This document shows, one piece after another, positions 1-21,039 of a stretch of DNA of 64,000 nucleotides (its first letter is position 1; each line of letters opens with the position of its first letter). The position numbers and the translations under genes are program-made. The stretch comes from Brachyhypopomus gauderio (lineage: Eukaryota; Chordata; Actinopteri; Gymnotiformes; Hypopomidae). The stretch is from contig NC_135226.1 of the NCBI RefSeq assembly GCF_052324685.1, positions 21,820,482 to 21,884,481 of the forward strand. Reading direction: 5' to 3'. The notes under the pieces were generated by a model. That model saw only the letters and a program-made list of their open reading frames with translations. It had not been told where the DNA came from and did not search any database.

Positions 1-561
1 GGCCGGCTCGCTGCGCAGGTCCGGACCGCGCGCGCCATTTTGTGGGGAAACCTGACATTAAAAATTGACTCGAGGAGGAAAAAGTGGCGCGTTGGCACCC
101 GCGTCGCCCGAACAAACGCATCATTATCGCCGGTGGGGGGGCGGGAGAGCTGCTGTGGTGAATCCTCCACACCGGGGCCCGCGCGAACGTTGTGAGCGGG
201 AACGCCTGTGTGTCACGCGCAGCGGCGCGAGCCTGTTAGCCTGCTAGCCTGTTAGCTAGCGGGTTAGCCGCGCTCGTTAAGTCGCCCAGCGGGCTAGCGG
301 CCGGCCGGTCATGGTTGTGACACAACCGCCGACTGACATTCGTTAAAACCCGGCCGGGCTGCCGTGTGCGGCGCCCCGGCAAAGGACCGCGCAGCCCCGC
401 GTATCTGGGCTAGCTTAGCTTAGCTAGCCGGGCTAGCTACATCCGGGACATTTGGTCGCGCGTGAGTCATTGGACGTATCGTTGCTAACGGTTACAGGAG
501 CTGGATCAGTGGCGCTGCGTGACTCGGTCTGGGACTCTAAATGAAGATCGCACCATCGCAG
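1..561 (+). promoter_or_regulatory. dyrk1a: CpG-rich dyrk1a promoter and noncoding exon 1
   Basis: This is a GC- and CpG-rich stretch at the head of dyrk1a. A good splice donor follows 561 (CAG|GTAAGC), so the last part, roughly 450-561, is probably a noncoding first exon. The transcription start cannot be fixed from sequence. Copies of GCTAGC and GTTAGC are dense from about 235 to 440, continue to about 755, and recur near the starts of thap12 and hinfp. An ATG at 541 opens a short upstream reading frame that continues across the splice into exon 2. The CpG-rich character fits a broadly expressed gene. Confidence 0.6.
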
Positions 562-2499
562 GTAAGCGCGCAGCGGCGGAGACAAACGACACCCGAGGTG
601 TTTTGGCGAAGACCCGTCGGCGTAGTGACGGTGTTAAAACCTCAGTGGGCTGGGTAGCTGGGCTTGGCTAGCCCGCCCTCGCTAGCCTGATGCTAACACG
701 TCCCGCTGTTCACAACCATCGCGGCCTAGAAGCTACGTGCTAACGGGCTAGCTGGCCGCTGTAAATATGTGAAGTGTCAAATAACCGAGGATTGAGATGA
801 TTCTTCCTTTATGTTCATGAAGGTCGTGTGGTGTATTAGTAATAACACTCCGGTGGATCAGCGACCTGACTGTCGAGGGGATGGCTAACGTTAACTAGCG
901 AGTGTGCTGTCAGGGTTAGCAACATGTACCACTGGAGCAAACCGAATAACTATTAGATTTGTGTGCCTTCACATCTACATCTCAGCATCTCTTGGGTGGC
1001 CACCTGACCTATTGGGCAGAATATATAATATAATATAAGAGAAATGTGGCCTTTACGGTGGCGCTGTTGAATGATGTAGTTTGGCTGACTGGATGTCAGT
1101 TAACACATCACATCAGTATTAACTGGAGTCGTTGGCCATAACTGTTGTTTCCACACAGATCAGTTTGACCGTCCACCTGCACCTCCATCTCCATCAGCTC
1201 TGTAGCTACGTAGAGTCATGTTATTACAAATATATGGCAAAACATTTGGCTAGCTAATACAAGACACATGCTCGCAAGGTATGATTGTTTTAATTTATCA
1301 GCAGATTTAGTTCTCTTATTGTTGCTGTTACTCAGAGTCGGAGTTATAATTGTCTTAATCTTGTCTTAATTCAGTCTATCAAACCTTTCGTTGTAGCTCA
1401 ATTGGTAATGTTTTTCTAGGAAATATGACAATATATAAACTGGTAGTTGTATCACTGGAAGACCGTTTAGATGTTTAGGAATAATGTCTAATTATTAGAG
1501 ACAAAAACGTGAATAAACTCTTGATAAAATATCACAACTAAATAGTTCGTGCTCACCATTGTATTTATATGAATAATCCTCTAACCTTTAATTACAGCCA
1601 GTTTAATTATAATACTAGGGCTGATGTTTGAAGGCTTGCAGGGCATGAAAGTATAACTTTTAATGTAATGGAGAATGAGATTCCTATAGATTCAACAGTG
1701 TCTTTTCTGTAATTGAATAAATAATGAACCATTTAATTGTTTCCCCCTTATTTCAGTGCATCATTAATCAGAAGAAGTCAGATAAGACTCAAAAGTGTAA
1801 ATCAGGCCTGTGTGATTTTCTCCAAGAGACTAAGTTCTTTTGACAGTTGGAAAAGACCTTATGCAGCATCCTAAGTTTTATAACCTGCTGTAGACCATAG
1901 ACTATAAATTGTATAAACTTTGCAGGAAGGGAGGTCTTCAGACGTAAATGCATGAAACCACGTGTGTTTAGAGAAGCCTTTCCACTAATGCTAGTGCTGT
2001 GTATATAATGACACAGGCAGTGTTCTTATGGCAAGACACATCTGTATTTTTGTCTGTTTGTCTGTATTTGTTTGTTTGTCTATATACATTTGTTTGTGTT
2101 TTATGTTTTATTTAAAACACATTTTCTCTCAAATACGAATAAGCACACATACATGGCAATTCATTTGGTATTCTTAAATTAACCTAGGCTAAGTTAGCCT
2201 ATTTCATCTGGGTTGTTGGTGACATGAGAGGTTTTAATTCTTAGGTGTTTAATTCTGGTAAATGTTTGAAGGTTATACTAGTAGAGGGGCTATGTCCAGA
2301 TTATGCATGTGAATTTTGAGTTTTTCTCCATGTGTTCCTCTACTCTGAAAGGTGTTTGATGTTCCCTTTGTGATGGTGACAGTGTCTGAACCAGCATGGA
2401 CATATTACATCTCAAAATGGAATTTCGTTTATTAAAGCCTCATTTTTTTATATAGGGAAAAAAAAAATCAGTTCAGGTAATAATAGGTACTCATTTCTA

Positions 2500-4400
2500 A
2501 TATAATGTGTCTTTTAAATATCCTTTACAGTTGCTATTCATCCACCACTCCAAGATTTTATTTGATTTTTACCACCCTGGAAAAGTTTGTCTTTGGTCCA
2601 AATTTTCTGCTCTATAGTAAGACTTCATGTTCTTCATGGCATGCACGAACATCAGTCTGTCTGCTTACTCCCGACTCCAGAGAGGTACAAGACAAGGTTG
2701 CCCGACGTGTCCTTTCTCATGTGCTGTCATCGTGAAACCACTGGCACGAGCACTATGATGGGATACTCATATCTGACGTGGACGACAGAAGCGTACATTT
2801 TCACTTTACGTGGATGAATTATTGTACGTATCAGGCTCTTTGTCAAACCTTCTTGGACTGAAGGACTTATTTTGTAGATTTGGAAAACTATCCAGTTACA
2901 GAATAAACCTTTCTAAAATTAGGTTTTTACCGATCATTGCCAAAAGCACTTCCTTTAGTTAAACTTTTTCCAAAATGTGTGGAGATGTGTACATGGGAAC
3001 ATGGGTCGCACTCCAATACAAAGATCTTTATATGGCCAACTTTTTATCCTTGTTTGTTTGAAACATTAAATGTTGGCAATGATTTCAAAGCCTTCCTATC
3101 TTTGTGATTAATTTTTTCCTCATATACATAGTTATATCAACTTTCAACTGGACCAACAACAATCCCAGCAAACACAAAGATATATACTATCGAAGCCTTG
3201 TCTTCAGGGTAGTATGGTACTCAGAAGTCTCTCGTATTAGATAGCCATAATTAGGGCTTTGATGTATTGGATGAAGAACACAGATGGTTTTGATACCCCC
3301 CCAAATGGTTAATCTTAAAAAACTCATCCTGTAGTCCGACCACCTTACCTGCGTTATTATGCTCTAAACTCTTGTTGGGAAAAGCTCCTTTTTATTACAG
3401 CAGTTGCATTGTTGCTCAAGCCTAGAAAATTTGGAAAAATACACTACCAGTCAAAGGTTTGGACACATCTGACCAAGTATAATTTGGGAACAGTGTTATC
3501 TTGTACATGAATTCATTCACAACACGCACACACATGCAGACAATTTTAAATGCACCCCCAGCAAAGGTTTTATTTCAGAACTAGTTCCTCACTCTGCAAT
3601 TGCTCTGCATATGTGAGAATGTCTTCAGAACTGCTGTAAAAACATTGTGGGTGTCTGGTTCATCTGGTTAACAACACCAAGAGCAATGTTGTCATCAAAA
3701 TACAGGGCACTTACTTTAATATCTAAGATAATGTGTTTACTAGAGCATAATAATGTGTTACCTCATTGATTTGGCATCTTACTTGTTTTTAAATGATGAA
3801 AATAATAACGCGGGTAGGTTTGTCCAAACGTTTGACTGGTAGTGTTGTCACTTGTACTCCTGCAACATCCTTTGAGCAACTGGTGAAGCTGGTGAGGAGC
3901 CTCACATTTCAGTTGCTTCCAATATAATTCTCCCACATCCATGCTTGACTCAAACTTAAGTAGACTCTTAAGCAGACTCTAGGTAATGTGAGCTTATTTC
4001 ACATGATTTGACAGTTTCATATTATCTTGAAATAAATGGGAAGAAGACTTGGATGAGCAAAATCCAGAAGAAATCTTTCATCTGTCAATGATGTGTGGTT
4101 ATACACTTCAAAGTAGTACCAAACTTTATTGGTGTAGACTCTCCAAAAAACAGTTCTGGATCCTACATGCAACAGGTGGAAACAAACCCATGCAAGTCTA
4201 TTACAAACCTATTGGACATGTTCAAGATTACGTGTTTTTGGCTATTACATATTTCTATTTTTGAAACTTTCTCTAAACTTTTAAAAAAGAGCTATAGTTT
4301 ATATACGACCATTATTGCATACTTTGGTGTTGTACTGATTGCTGTTCAAATAATTCTAAATGCGATGTATATAATATTGTTTGGGTAGATAGACCCTCAT
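2500..4400 (+). mobile_element. Degenerate L1-clade LINE fragment, reverse transcriptase region
   Basis: Broken plus-strand frames carry hallmarks of an L1-type reverse transcriptase. RGTRQGCP is read near 2678-2703. A frame near 2850-2925 reads like the L1 segment after the catalytic box (RFGKLSSYRINLSK). Near 4225-4340 an L1 C-terminal-like segment (FETFSKLLKKS, AYFGV) is visible. The catalytic box itself is damaged and no long frame survives, so the copy is dead. It is interrupted by a Tc1-like element at 3440-3848. L1-clade assignment is by motif only. Confidence 0.6.
3440..3848. mobile_element. Tc1/mariner-like nonautonomous inverted-repeat element
   Basis: About 408 bp is bounded by terminal inverted repeats: ACTACCAGTCAAAGGTTTGG at the left end, and its near reverse complement ending in TTTGACTGGTAGTGT at the right. 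This resembles the ACCAGTCAAAAGTTTGGACA termini common in fish Tc1-like transposons. No transposase frame lies inside, so it is a MITE or internally deleted copy. It sits within the L1 fragment and is therefore the younger insertion. The left flank has TA; the right TA is not preserved. Confidence 0.7.
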
Positions 4401-4574
4401 CCACATACTTATTCTCAGTTGTGTCTCAAGCTAGTGTCTCAAGCTAGACAAAACTAGATGTCCGTTACTTATCATGCTTGTATTTACCATGAGTTAGCCT
4501 AACCCCCTTTTTATTTACCCCCTATTTATTTATTGTTTTTGAATATTGCTATGTATTTTTGTAACAGGATTTGC

Positions 4575-5093
4575 TTTGAGCCTGCTTCATTAATAGAGGT
4601 CTATGGGGTGAATGGTGTGATGGGTCTGCTTCATTAATAGAGGTCTATGGGGTGAATGGTGTGATGGGTCTGCTTCATTAATAGAGGTCTATGGTGTGGA
4701 TGGGTCTGCTTCATTAATAGAGGTCTATGGTGTGGATGGGTCTGCTTCATTAATATAGGTCTATGGGGTGAATGATGTGATGGGTCTGCTTCATTAATAG
4801 AGGTCTATGGTGTGGATGGGTCTGCTTCATTAATATAGGTCTATGGGGTGAATGGTGTGATGGTCTGCTTCATTAATAGAGGTCTATGGGGTGAATGGTG
4901 TAATGGGTCTGCTTCATCAATAGAGGTCTATGGGGTGAATGGTGTGATGGGTCTGCTTCATTAATAGAGGTCTATGGGGTGAATGGTGTGATGGTCTGCT
5001 TCATTAATAGAGGCCTATGGGGTAAATGGTGTGGATGGGTCTGTTTCATCAATAGAGGTCTATGGGGTGAATGGTGTAATGGGTCTGTTTCAT
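4575..5093 (+). repeat. Minisatellite, 30-44-bp units, in dyrk1a intron 1
   Basis: About a dozen copies of a unit with the core TTCATTAATAGAGGTCTATG, followed by GGGTGAATGGTGTGATGGGTC or a shorter GTGTGGATGGGTC tail. Unit length varies from about 30 to 45 bp. One further copy (TTAATAGAGGTCTATGGG) appears at 5937-5970 beyond the inserted L2 element, showing that the array was once continuous. Confidence 0.85.
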
Positions 5094-5870
5094 TAATACA
5101 TTTACGTTTACGGCATTTAGCAGACGCTCTTATCCAGTGCGACTTACAAAGTGCTTTGCTTCTGATCACAGAGTTCATCCTAGGTAATAGTACGGATAGG
5201 CCAGAATTCAAGACACCATTGAGTCAGACTACTACTAAACTACATTGTCATTACAATGTCATTACCTAATGTTTTGCAAGTTAGTCGTTTGCCAAGAAGC
5301 ACAAATAACCATAGACAGACATACAATTTAAGAACAACGGCAAGTGGTATCAGCTGAGTTAGTGCTTTGGTAAGAACTCAACAAACAGGTGGGTCTTCAG
5401 TCTACGCTTGAAGATAGCAATAGACTCTGCAGTCCTAGCAGCTAATGGAAGATCGTTCCACCATCTTAGAGCCACGATGGAGAATAGTCTGGAGCTTTGT
5501 CTTCCATGAAACTTTAAGCATGGAGTTTCAAGTTGAGCCAAGCTTGAGGTTCTGAGTGTTAACTGTACGGATCGGCTTTTGACCATGGACATCGTGTAGG
5601 GAGGGGCCAGTCCATTTTTGGCTTTGTAAGCAAGCATCAAGGTTTTATATCTGATGTGTGCCGCTACTGGAAGCCAGTGAAGAGAGCGTAGTAGAGGAGT
5701 CACATGTGAGAACTTGGGGAGATTGAAGACCAGTCGTGCTGCAGCATTCTGAATTAGTTGTAGAGGTCTGATGATCCGTAGAGGAAGACCTGCAAGTAGG
5801 GAATTGCAGTAGTCCAGCTTAGAGATTACTAGAGACTGCACAAACACTTGAGTAGCTTCCTGTGATAGGA
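5094..5870 (-). mobile_element. 5'-truncated L2-clade LINE inserted in the minisatellite
   Basis: Minus-strand codons 5847-5359 form an uninterrupted 162-codon frame matching the C-terminal end of L2-type reverse transcriptases: LDYCNSLLAGLP, IQNAAARLVF, PLLRSLHWLPV, RYKTLMLAYKAKNGLAPPY and RWWNDLPLAAR. The 3' tail, read on the minus strand, has the conserved fish L2 ending GATAAGAGCGTCTGCTAAAT just before 5094. The 5' half is missing, as is usual after abortive target-primed insertion. The intact frame suggests a recent copy. Minisatellite sequence flanks both sides, and ATTAATA is present at both junctions. Confidence 0.8.
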
Positions 5871-7167
5871 AGGGTATTAATTATTTGTATACTATTATTT
5901 GTATAAATACTATATTATTTGTATACTAATTAAGTATTAATAGAGGTCTATGGGTTGAATGGTGTGGATTGGTTTGGAGGGGAGCAGTACTGTTTATATA
6001 TTGTGAAAATCTTTCATTAAAAGTCCTTGATGAACACCATTTTGGTGACAACACATTTTGGCTTTGTTTGATCATGTTCTTTTCATGTTAGAATGGGCAC
6101 ATTATAGATAGATGTCAGTGCTTTTTTTCTTGGGTTTAATACACGCAAGACTGCTAAATCTCTCCCATACAGAGGATTCAAAATCAACCAAGTGGATTAA
6201 TTTAAGTCGGTCCTTTGTATGGTAAATATTTTATGATGTTTAAGAAAGAGAAATTTTCATGTGTGTGCAAACTCTTGCTTTACATCTTATTGGACTACTT
6301 ACCCAGAACGCGGATACAAGTCACTAATGTTTATCCATGTTTTCTCTTTTGGTTGTATTTGCAGCTGTTCCTTGTCACTTGAAAGCATAGTCTAGCTACA
6401 ATTTCAGCCTGTCTTTGTATCGTAGCTACAAACATGTTAAAAATTATGAAATTGGCTAATTGGTGGGCCTAGTAAACGTTCTGCTGTTTGGCAGCTAGCT
6501 GTCTATTGTGAGAAGTGAGACTGTATTTTGGAGCTGTTAGCTGCAAAAAGTAAAAAAAAAACACTACTGTTTGATAGTGTCCTTATTTTTACTTGCTTAT
6601 TCTGTCTTTTTCTTTAAATATGTTTTTAGCCGTTCTACTGCATGCCCCTCTCTAAAACCTCTGGTTTGGGCTGTTTAGTGAAGTCATCAGTTTCTGCCAT
6701 GTTTGCTTTAGTGTAAAGCCCAAAGCCATTGTGTGTTTTATGTTATGACGCTATTGATCTGCAGAGTTAGCTTACTAGAATGTGGGTTCATTTTCATGTT
6801 AATTTGATAATCGTTATTCCCAGCTAGCTTGCTCAAGCTACCTTAGGCAGTGCCTGTCCAGTTCTTAAAAGTGATCATGTAAAATAATGTTAGGTGTATT
6901 ACCCTATAACATCTGAACAACAGTTGCTCGTGTTCAGCTAGGACTTTTTCATTCTAAAAGAGACTTTGGACAGTCTAAGGTTTGTATGTATGTGTGGATT
7001 AAACTTGGATTCCTTCTGTAACGGACACAGTGTTGTAATTGTGTGAATCTGATGCTTGTCAGCACAACAAGGACAGAGACAGGAGGAGCTGTTTTTACTA
7101 GCTACATAGTATGATGGATCCAGAGCGATGAAGGTGATATTTGATTCCTGGTTTACAGAATAAAAAT

Positions 7168-7206
7168 AAGTCTTGTTTATTTTATATGAGAAAATAAACA
7201 AGACTT
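7168..7206. repeat. Perfect 16-bp hairpin
   Basis: AAGTCTTGTTTATTTT at 7168-7183 is followed by a 7-base spacer and its exact reverse complement at 7191-7206. The AT-rich palindrome could extrude as a cruciform or be a remnant of a small inverted-repeat element. No function can be assigned. Confidence 0.8.
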
Positions 7207-8586
7207 GTTTATTTTTATGAGAAGTGAGACTGTATTTTGGAGCGCTGTACAACTTTACAACAAAAAGAAGACTGGGATGACCGACAATACATGATGCATT
7301 TTGCTCTATGGTTTCCTAAGGAGTTGTGGTTGAAGTGCACAATAAATGGTGTTCTCCTTGGACTTATGAATTAGGGTAGGGTGGGGTAGGGTAGGGTTCA
7401 ACCAGTGCAGTAAGTGCTCCATAGAATAACAGTAATCTAAGCCGCTTGTTTGCTAAAAACAAATGGTAGCAGTAATGACCCTTTAAAATCCTGAGCTCTA
7501 TAAACTTCATTTGAAATTTAGTGAAAGGTGTATTCCAATAACACCACTCTCCATTGTTTCATGAAGTGTGCCGATGCTCACCGAGTTTCCTCATGTTGGA
7601 GTTTCACATTTTTCGCTTTATTCGTTTATTTTCAAATCCCCAAACTTTTTTCAGTGTAGATGAGACCATATAGTCATGTTCACTTCTGATGTGAAAATTC
7701 ACATTTAGATTTTATGAAAATCTTGGCACTGTATCAGAAGAAAGTCTCAGATTACATTTGGATTATTTATATGATAGACTGGTTAAATTAGCATATTCCA
7801 TCATATCTGCATTTCTGTAAACAAAAATAGTAATTTTGACCTATTCCAACTACTTCAGAGAACACTACATCCTGTTATTGGAAATATGAGGTTAAAGTTT
7901 GTAACAATACTGTAGCCTGTGAAAGCATATAAAAGAAACTTCTTCTTGCTAATTCCTGCTAGCAGATTAATTCTTAATTTGCTCATATGAATGACTTAAA
8001 ATAATTTCATTAAAATAAGATGCATTCAAAAATGTATTACAATTATTCATAAATAATTAAAAGTAATGTGTAAAAAAAACCTTGATGGGTAATTTTGTTT
8101 GTTATCGTGCTCGATAGATGTTTGTGTATTCTGCTATTTTAATTCTGATATAGTAGGCTAATCCATTTCCAGGAGCCTCACTGTCTGTTTCCTTCCAAAG
8201 CTCTGGTGTGCTACTACTATAGTGTGCTATATTGCAACCTTTATATACAGCAATTAATTCACTTTCAGTTGGTGTATTGTAAATTCAAGTTTTTTACAAC
8301 TTTGTATTCACTTCATAAAACGTGGCTTTATGATGGCTTCAAAAGAACTAGTAAGAAAATTTATTTAAAGTGGTAGCATACTTATTATGAATTATAAGTA
8401 TTTTCAGTTGTTTCCCTTAATATCCTCATGAAGTAAAACAGGTGCCTAGAACACCACAAATGTTGACAAAAAATAAATGTCTCACTAATGTATTTTCAGT
8501 AACCCCTCAGTTCAGAGTACTGACCTCAAAGACAGCATTTTAATTTATTGACATGTTCACTGATACTTTGTTTTTATTCTTTGTAG

Positions 8587-8646
8587 TGGGTTGTGGTTTG
8601 CTGCTGGACTCTTCTCCCAGGATGATATGAAATTATACAGGCGACG
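8587..8646 (+). promoter_or_regulatory. dyrk1a: dyrk1a exon 2 leader with upstream ATGs
   Basis: Exon 2 starts after a TTTGTAG acceptor and ends at 8656. Its leader contains three upstream-ATG situations. The frame opened at 541 in exon 1 stops here (TGA 8623-8625) after 19 codons. ATG-ATA-TGA lies at 8622-8630. ATG 8627 opens an overlapping frame that passes the true start at 8647 and continues about 87 codons into exon 4. This arrangement would be expected to restrain translation of DYRK1A, a dosage-sensitive kinase; that effect is inferred. Confidence 0.55.
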
Positions 8647-17649
<9,003 letters not shown>

Positions 17650-20600
17650 CTAAGCTGAAAACAGTTTTTTTCTGTGTGTGGTTTATTTTCTAGTTGATGT
17701 TTCTTTTTCTTCTATTTTTAAATGGTGCAAAGAGAACAAAAAGCTGCTGACTTTTTAGGGGAGAATTCACTGAACCGCTACAACTGGACATTATTAAAGA
17801 TGGGTGTTTAAAGATGGGTGTTTAAAGATGGGTGTTTCAAATATTTCTCCCTTTTCAGTTAACACATTAGTAATGCTGCAAAACAACCAGGGTGAACTTG
17901 AGAAGTCCATCCACCAGTTCACTCGCTGCACATAGTGCTGGTCCCCATTGTTTCTCCTTACTGGGTTATTTTCTTCCCCTTTCAGTTTTTGTTGTCCGTT
18001 TCCAGTGAGCATTTCGTATCCAAGAGCTGCCAGAGAAGTAAAGCAATGCAAAAACATCCATTCAAGTTCAAATGGTAAAACGATTTTGACCTTTTTATTT
18101 TCTTCAAACTTGATAATTTATTTACCCTTTAAGTGAAACCTCTCAAAAGAGCTGTATGTTTAAAAACTGTAGCGTGTCAAGGAAGCAGTACTTGCAGTGA
18201 CCTTTGGTGTTGTCTGTATTGTGTAACTCTGAAAGGCAGCACGTGTAAGTGTTGCTGGGGCACTGAGTGGGCCGGCGGGAGAGAGCTGGGTCTCCCAGAA
18301 CCAGCTGCAGTACTGCTCACACCGCGAGCTTCTCTGTCCAACGCGCAGTTTCTCACAACTGATCAGGACATGCACTGTAGGGGGTGAGAGACAGATTAAT
18401 TGAGGGGTATTGTTTAGAATCGTACTGGCCTTAGATTTTGAACAAAAGGTGGACAATAATGGTTAAATAAAGATAACTTTCTTCTACTTTTAACATTTGA
18501 ATGGTCCTTAATTGTTTAGAGGAATGCCAAACAGAATAATGGTTATTAAGAATGGTTATTAAGAGGCCTTTAATACAGGGTCAAGTGTCCTAAATGACTT
18601 CCTGTAATTCTTCCCCGAGTTGGGATATTAATGAAGGTAGTCAGACCTATTTGAGATGCTTGGTTTTATTTATTTAATTTTTTTTCTTTTCCCTTTTGGG
18701 TATACAGTTTTCATTGAAGATTGTCTACTTAAATTTGCATCTTCGATTTTTAGTGCATAAAGAAGTGCTGACATTTGTGACTGCCTTTTTCTCCTCTTGA
18801 ATTATGCTGTGAATTTTACATTGTTTTTCCTGTTTATCTTTTTTTTTTTATACCAAAGCGATTGATTTTATAGTTCTGTAACCAATAATGTAGCAGTTCA
18901 CCACTTCAACACAAGGTTTATTAAAAGTATCGATTTTTGTCCATACAAAATGTCTATCAACTACTACTGCAAACTGGATTTTTTGCTGAACTTGGTACAT
19001 TTTAATATTGAGTTTGTCAAGTGATGCAACCCCACAATATTTTCTTTTTTTAAATACATCAAGTTAATTGTCAAATTGAGAGACACTATCAGCTGCTCTG
19101 CAGGCTACAGAGTAGCTGAATCACCTGCAGAAGACAATGAGGAGATGAGTGTGTGGTTTTGTGGCTCCCAGATCAGTGTGTGGGTAATGCTGACTTTGGG
19201 AGTTTGAATAACATACTAATTTCTACCTAAGTACCCAAGTAGCTACTCAAATTGAAATTTTCAGGCAGAGTACTGTAGCTACTTTCAGTTAAAAATTGGT
19301 CCACATTTTGTTTTTGTCTTTGCTTCCTGTATACTATTCAAAGGGAAGGTAGATGTCTGGCACACTGGCACACGAGTGCCTGGGCACATGCATGTTTGAA
19401 GAGCCTCAGTGTTTTGAAGTCACTTTACAGTGGCATAAGCAATTGCTAGTATTTACATAAGCAATCTCACATAGACTTTACAGTAAAACAGAGGTTGTGA
19501 AGTGTTTCCCCCATGTCCCCTCACACTTGTGGTGTCTAAGACCAACACCTTGCTTATTACCTCTGAATCTAGCAGTTCAAGACAGCAGGACATCCTAACA
19601 AAGAAAGTGGTGTTTATTTTGCCATTTTGTTACTCAACGACTTCACTACCTTCATATAAACTGAATCGTATTTGATATATTTGCATATCCCAAGAGTAAT
19701 TGTAATGGGATTGGTGTCTCTAAATGTTGAAATTGCTTTAAAAAAAATGTTTTTATAAATTATACCATTTGAATGGGAATCCAGCAGTTTGCTGACCTCA
19801 ACATAAAACATTCCAAAAGAAAAATATAATTAGAGACTTTAAGTGTATACCTGTTTCAGCTGTTGCTAAGTGACATCTGATTTAGTGCAGTTTTCATAAA
19901 ATGCAGCCCCTTTTTAATAGTTGAAATAGAATTTATGTATATATTTATATTTTTTTAATAAAGGAAGTATAGAACTCACTACATTACTCCTGCTGGTATA
20001 TCAGTCATATTGTTATCCATTTGTTTTTCCACTGAGATGGTACTCTCCGTACAGTTGGGTCTTTGGTGCAAATCTGCTTTTTGGAGAACTCTATTTAATC
20101 AGAATGATTTGATGAGGGGGGAAAATAAGCTCTTGTACTGAAAGATCTCGTGCACAGGGTACAGTGTGCTTGTGTCTCCCCAAGGTTTCTTTTTGTCTTT
20201 GCCCCGTATGTCCAAGGAGGATCGTGGTCTATCAGAGCCTGAATGCACATAGCATCAAAAAGAGCAGGAACTGAGCCACGATTCTGAACATAAACCGTAT
20301 AAATAGGGAGGAAATTTGGTCTTAGTTCAACACTCTTTTTCAGTGAAGCTTTGTGTACTGAAGGCCCATTTGTTCTAAACGCATTGTAACACAGTCTGTT
20401 AGTATGGCTATCATGTAGACCCCCCCCCCCTCCAAAAAAGGGTTCATGAGTTAAACTGTTGTCTTTTTCTCAAAGTTCTCAGTTTTATTAAGATGTTTTG
20501 CTGCCATTTAAAGAACTGTTTTTGCTTTTTTAATACATGAAACATGCACTATATAACTGAACCGCATGGGGAAAAGGATGTGTCCACAGATTGTAAGAAC

Positions 20601-20690
20601 TAGTCAAGACTTTGCTGTGTATATGAAAATGCTATTTGTATTATATATTCAGTCTTATGTATGATATATATAAAAATAACCTACTTGACA
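17650..20690 (+). other. dyrk1a: dyrk1a 3' UTR (long, with possible alternative poly(A) signals)
   Basis: No other gene was recognised between the dyrk1a stop and the tRNA gene. The sequence is AT-rich with long T runs and has AATAAA at 18466-18471 and 19957-19962. A final AT-rich ATATATAAAAATAACC block lies near 20668-20682. A 3-kb 3' UTR fits the long untranslated regions known for this gene family. A C12 run lies at 20420-20431. The true cleavage site cannot be chosen from sequence. Confidence 0.55.
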
Positions 20691-20805
20691 TTCACTGGCC
20701 TTCCTCGTGGTTTCTGGGTGCTGTATTCCCCCTGGTCCAGGGCTGGGCGTGTGTGTCTCTCTGGTTCTGGTCCGTGTAAGTGAACATGTGGTGGGTGAGC
20801 TGCGC

Positions 20806-20877
20806 GGCTCGTTGGTCTAGGGGTATGATTCTCGCTTCGGGTGCGAGAGGTCCCGGGTTCAAATCCCGGACGAGCCC
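20806..20877 (+). tRNA. tRNA-Pro (anticodon CGG)
   Basis: This 72-nt sequence folds as a complete cloverleaf. The acceptor stem GGCTCGT pairs with ACGAGCC, with discriminator C at 20877. The anticodon loop TTCGGGT gives CGG and sits on the stem TCTCGC/GCGAGA. A T-arm with GGTTCAAATCC closes it. The internal promoters are intact: A box TGGTCTAGGGG and B box GGTTCAAATCC. It is identical in pattern to vertebrate nuclear tRNA-Pro. No strong T4 terminator follows at once; the nearest long T run is near 20976, so a readthrough trailer is possible. CCA is not encoded, as normal. Confidence 0.97.
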
Positions 20878-21039
20878 ATATTGCTTTAGTGTCTGTAAAA
20901 ATAAAACCTCTGAGTCTCATGTAATCACGACTACACCTCCTCCCTCGTGTTTGTGGCACTGGTGAAGATAAGACACGTTTTTAGTTTTTAAAAGTGCTGG
21001 TACATTAGTGAATAATGATTATTTTAGTGAATCTCGCCT

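Larger units (their letters stand above)
562..8586 (+). other. dyrk1a intron 1 (noncoding, repeat-rich)
   Basis: This 8-kb intron separates noncoding exon 1 from the exon with the start codon. It holds an L1-type LINE fragment with a nested Tc1-like inverted-repeat element, a 44-bp minisatellite split by an L2-type LINE, a perfect 16-bp hairpin near 7.2 kb and a G-rich TAGGG-type stretch near 7376-7398. A 26-bp direct repeat occurs at 6509-6534 and 7218-7243. The rest is AT-rich sequence with nothing recognisable. Confidence 0.6.

Noticed and set aside
20681-20959. Minus-strand frame of 92 codons (RPGFEPGTSRTRSENHT)
   Set aside because: It is the antisense translation of the tRNA-Pro gene, a well-known source of false protein annotations.
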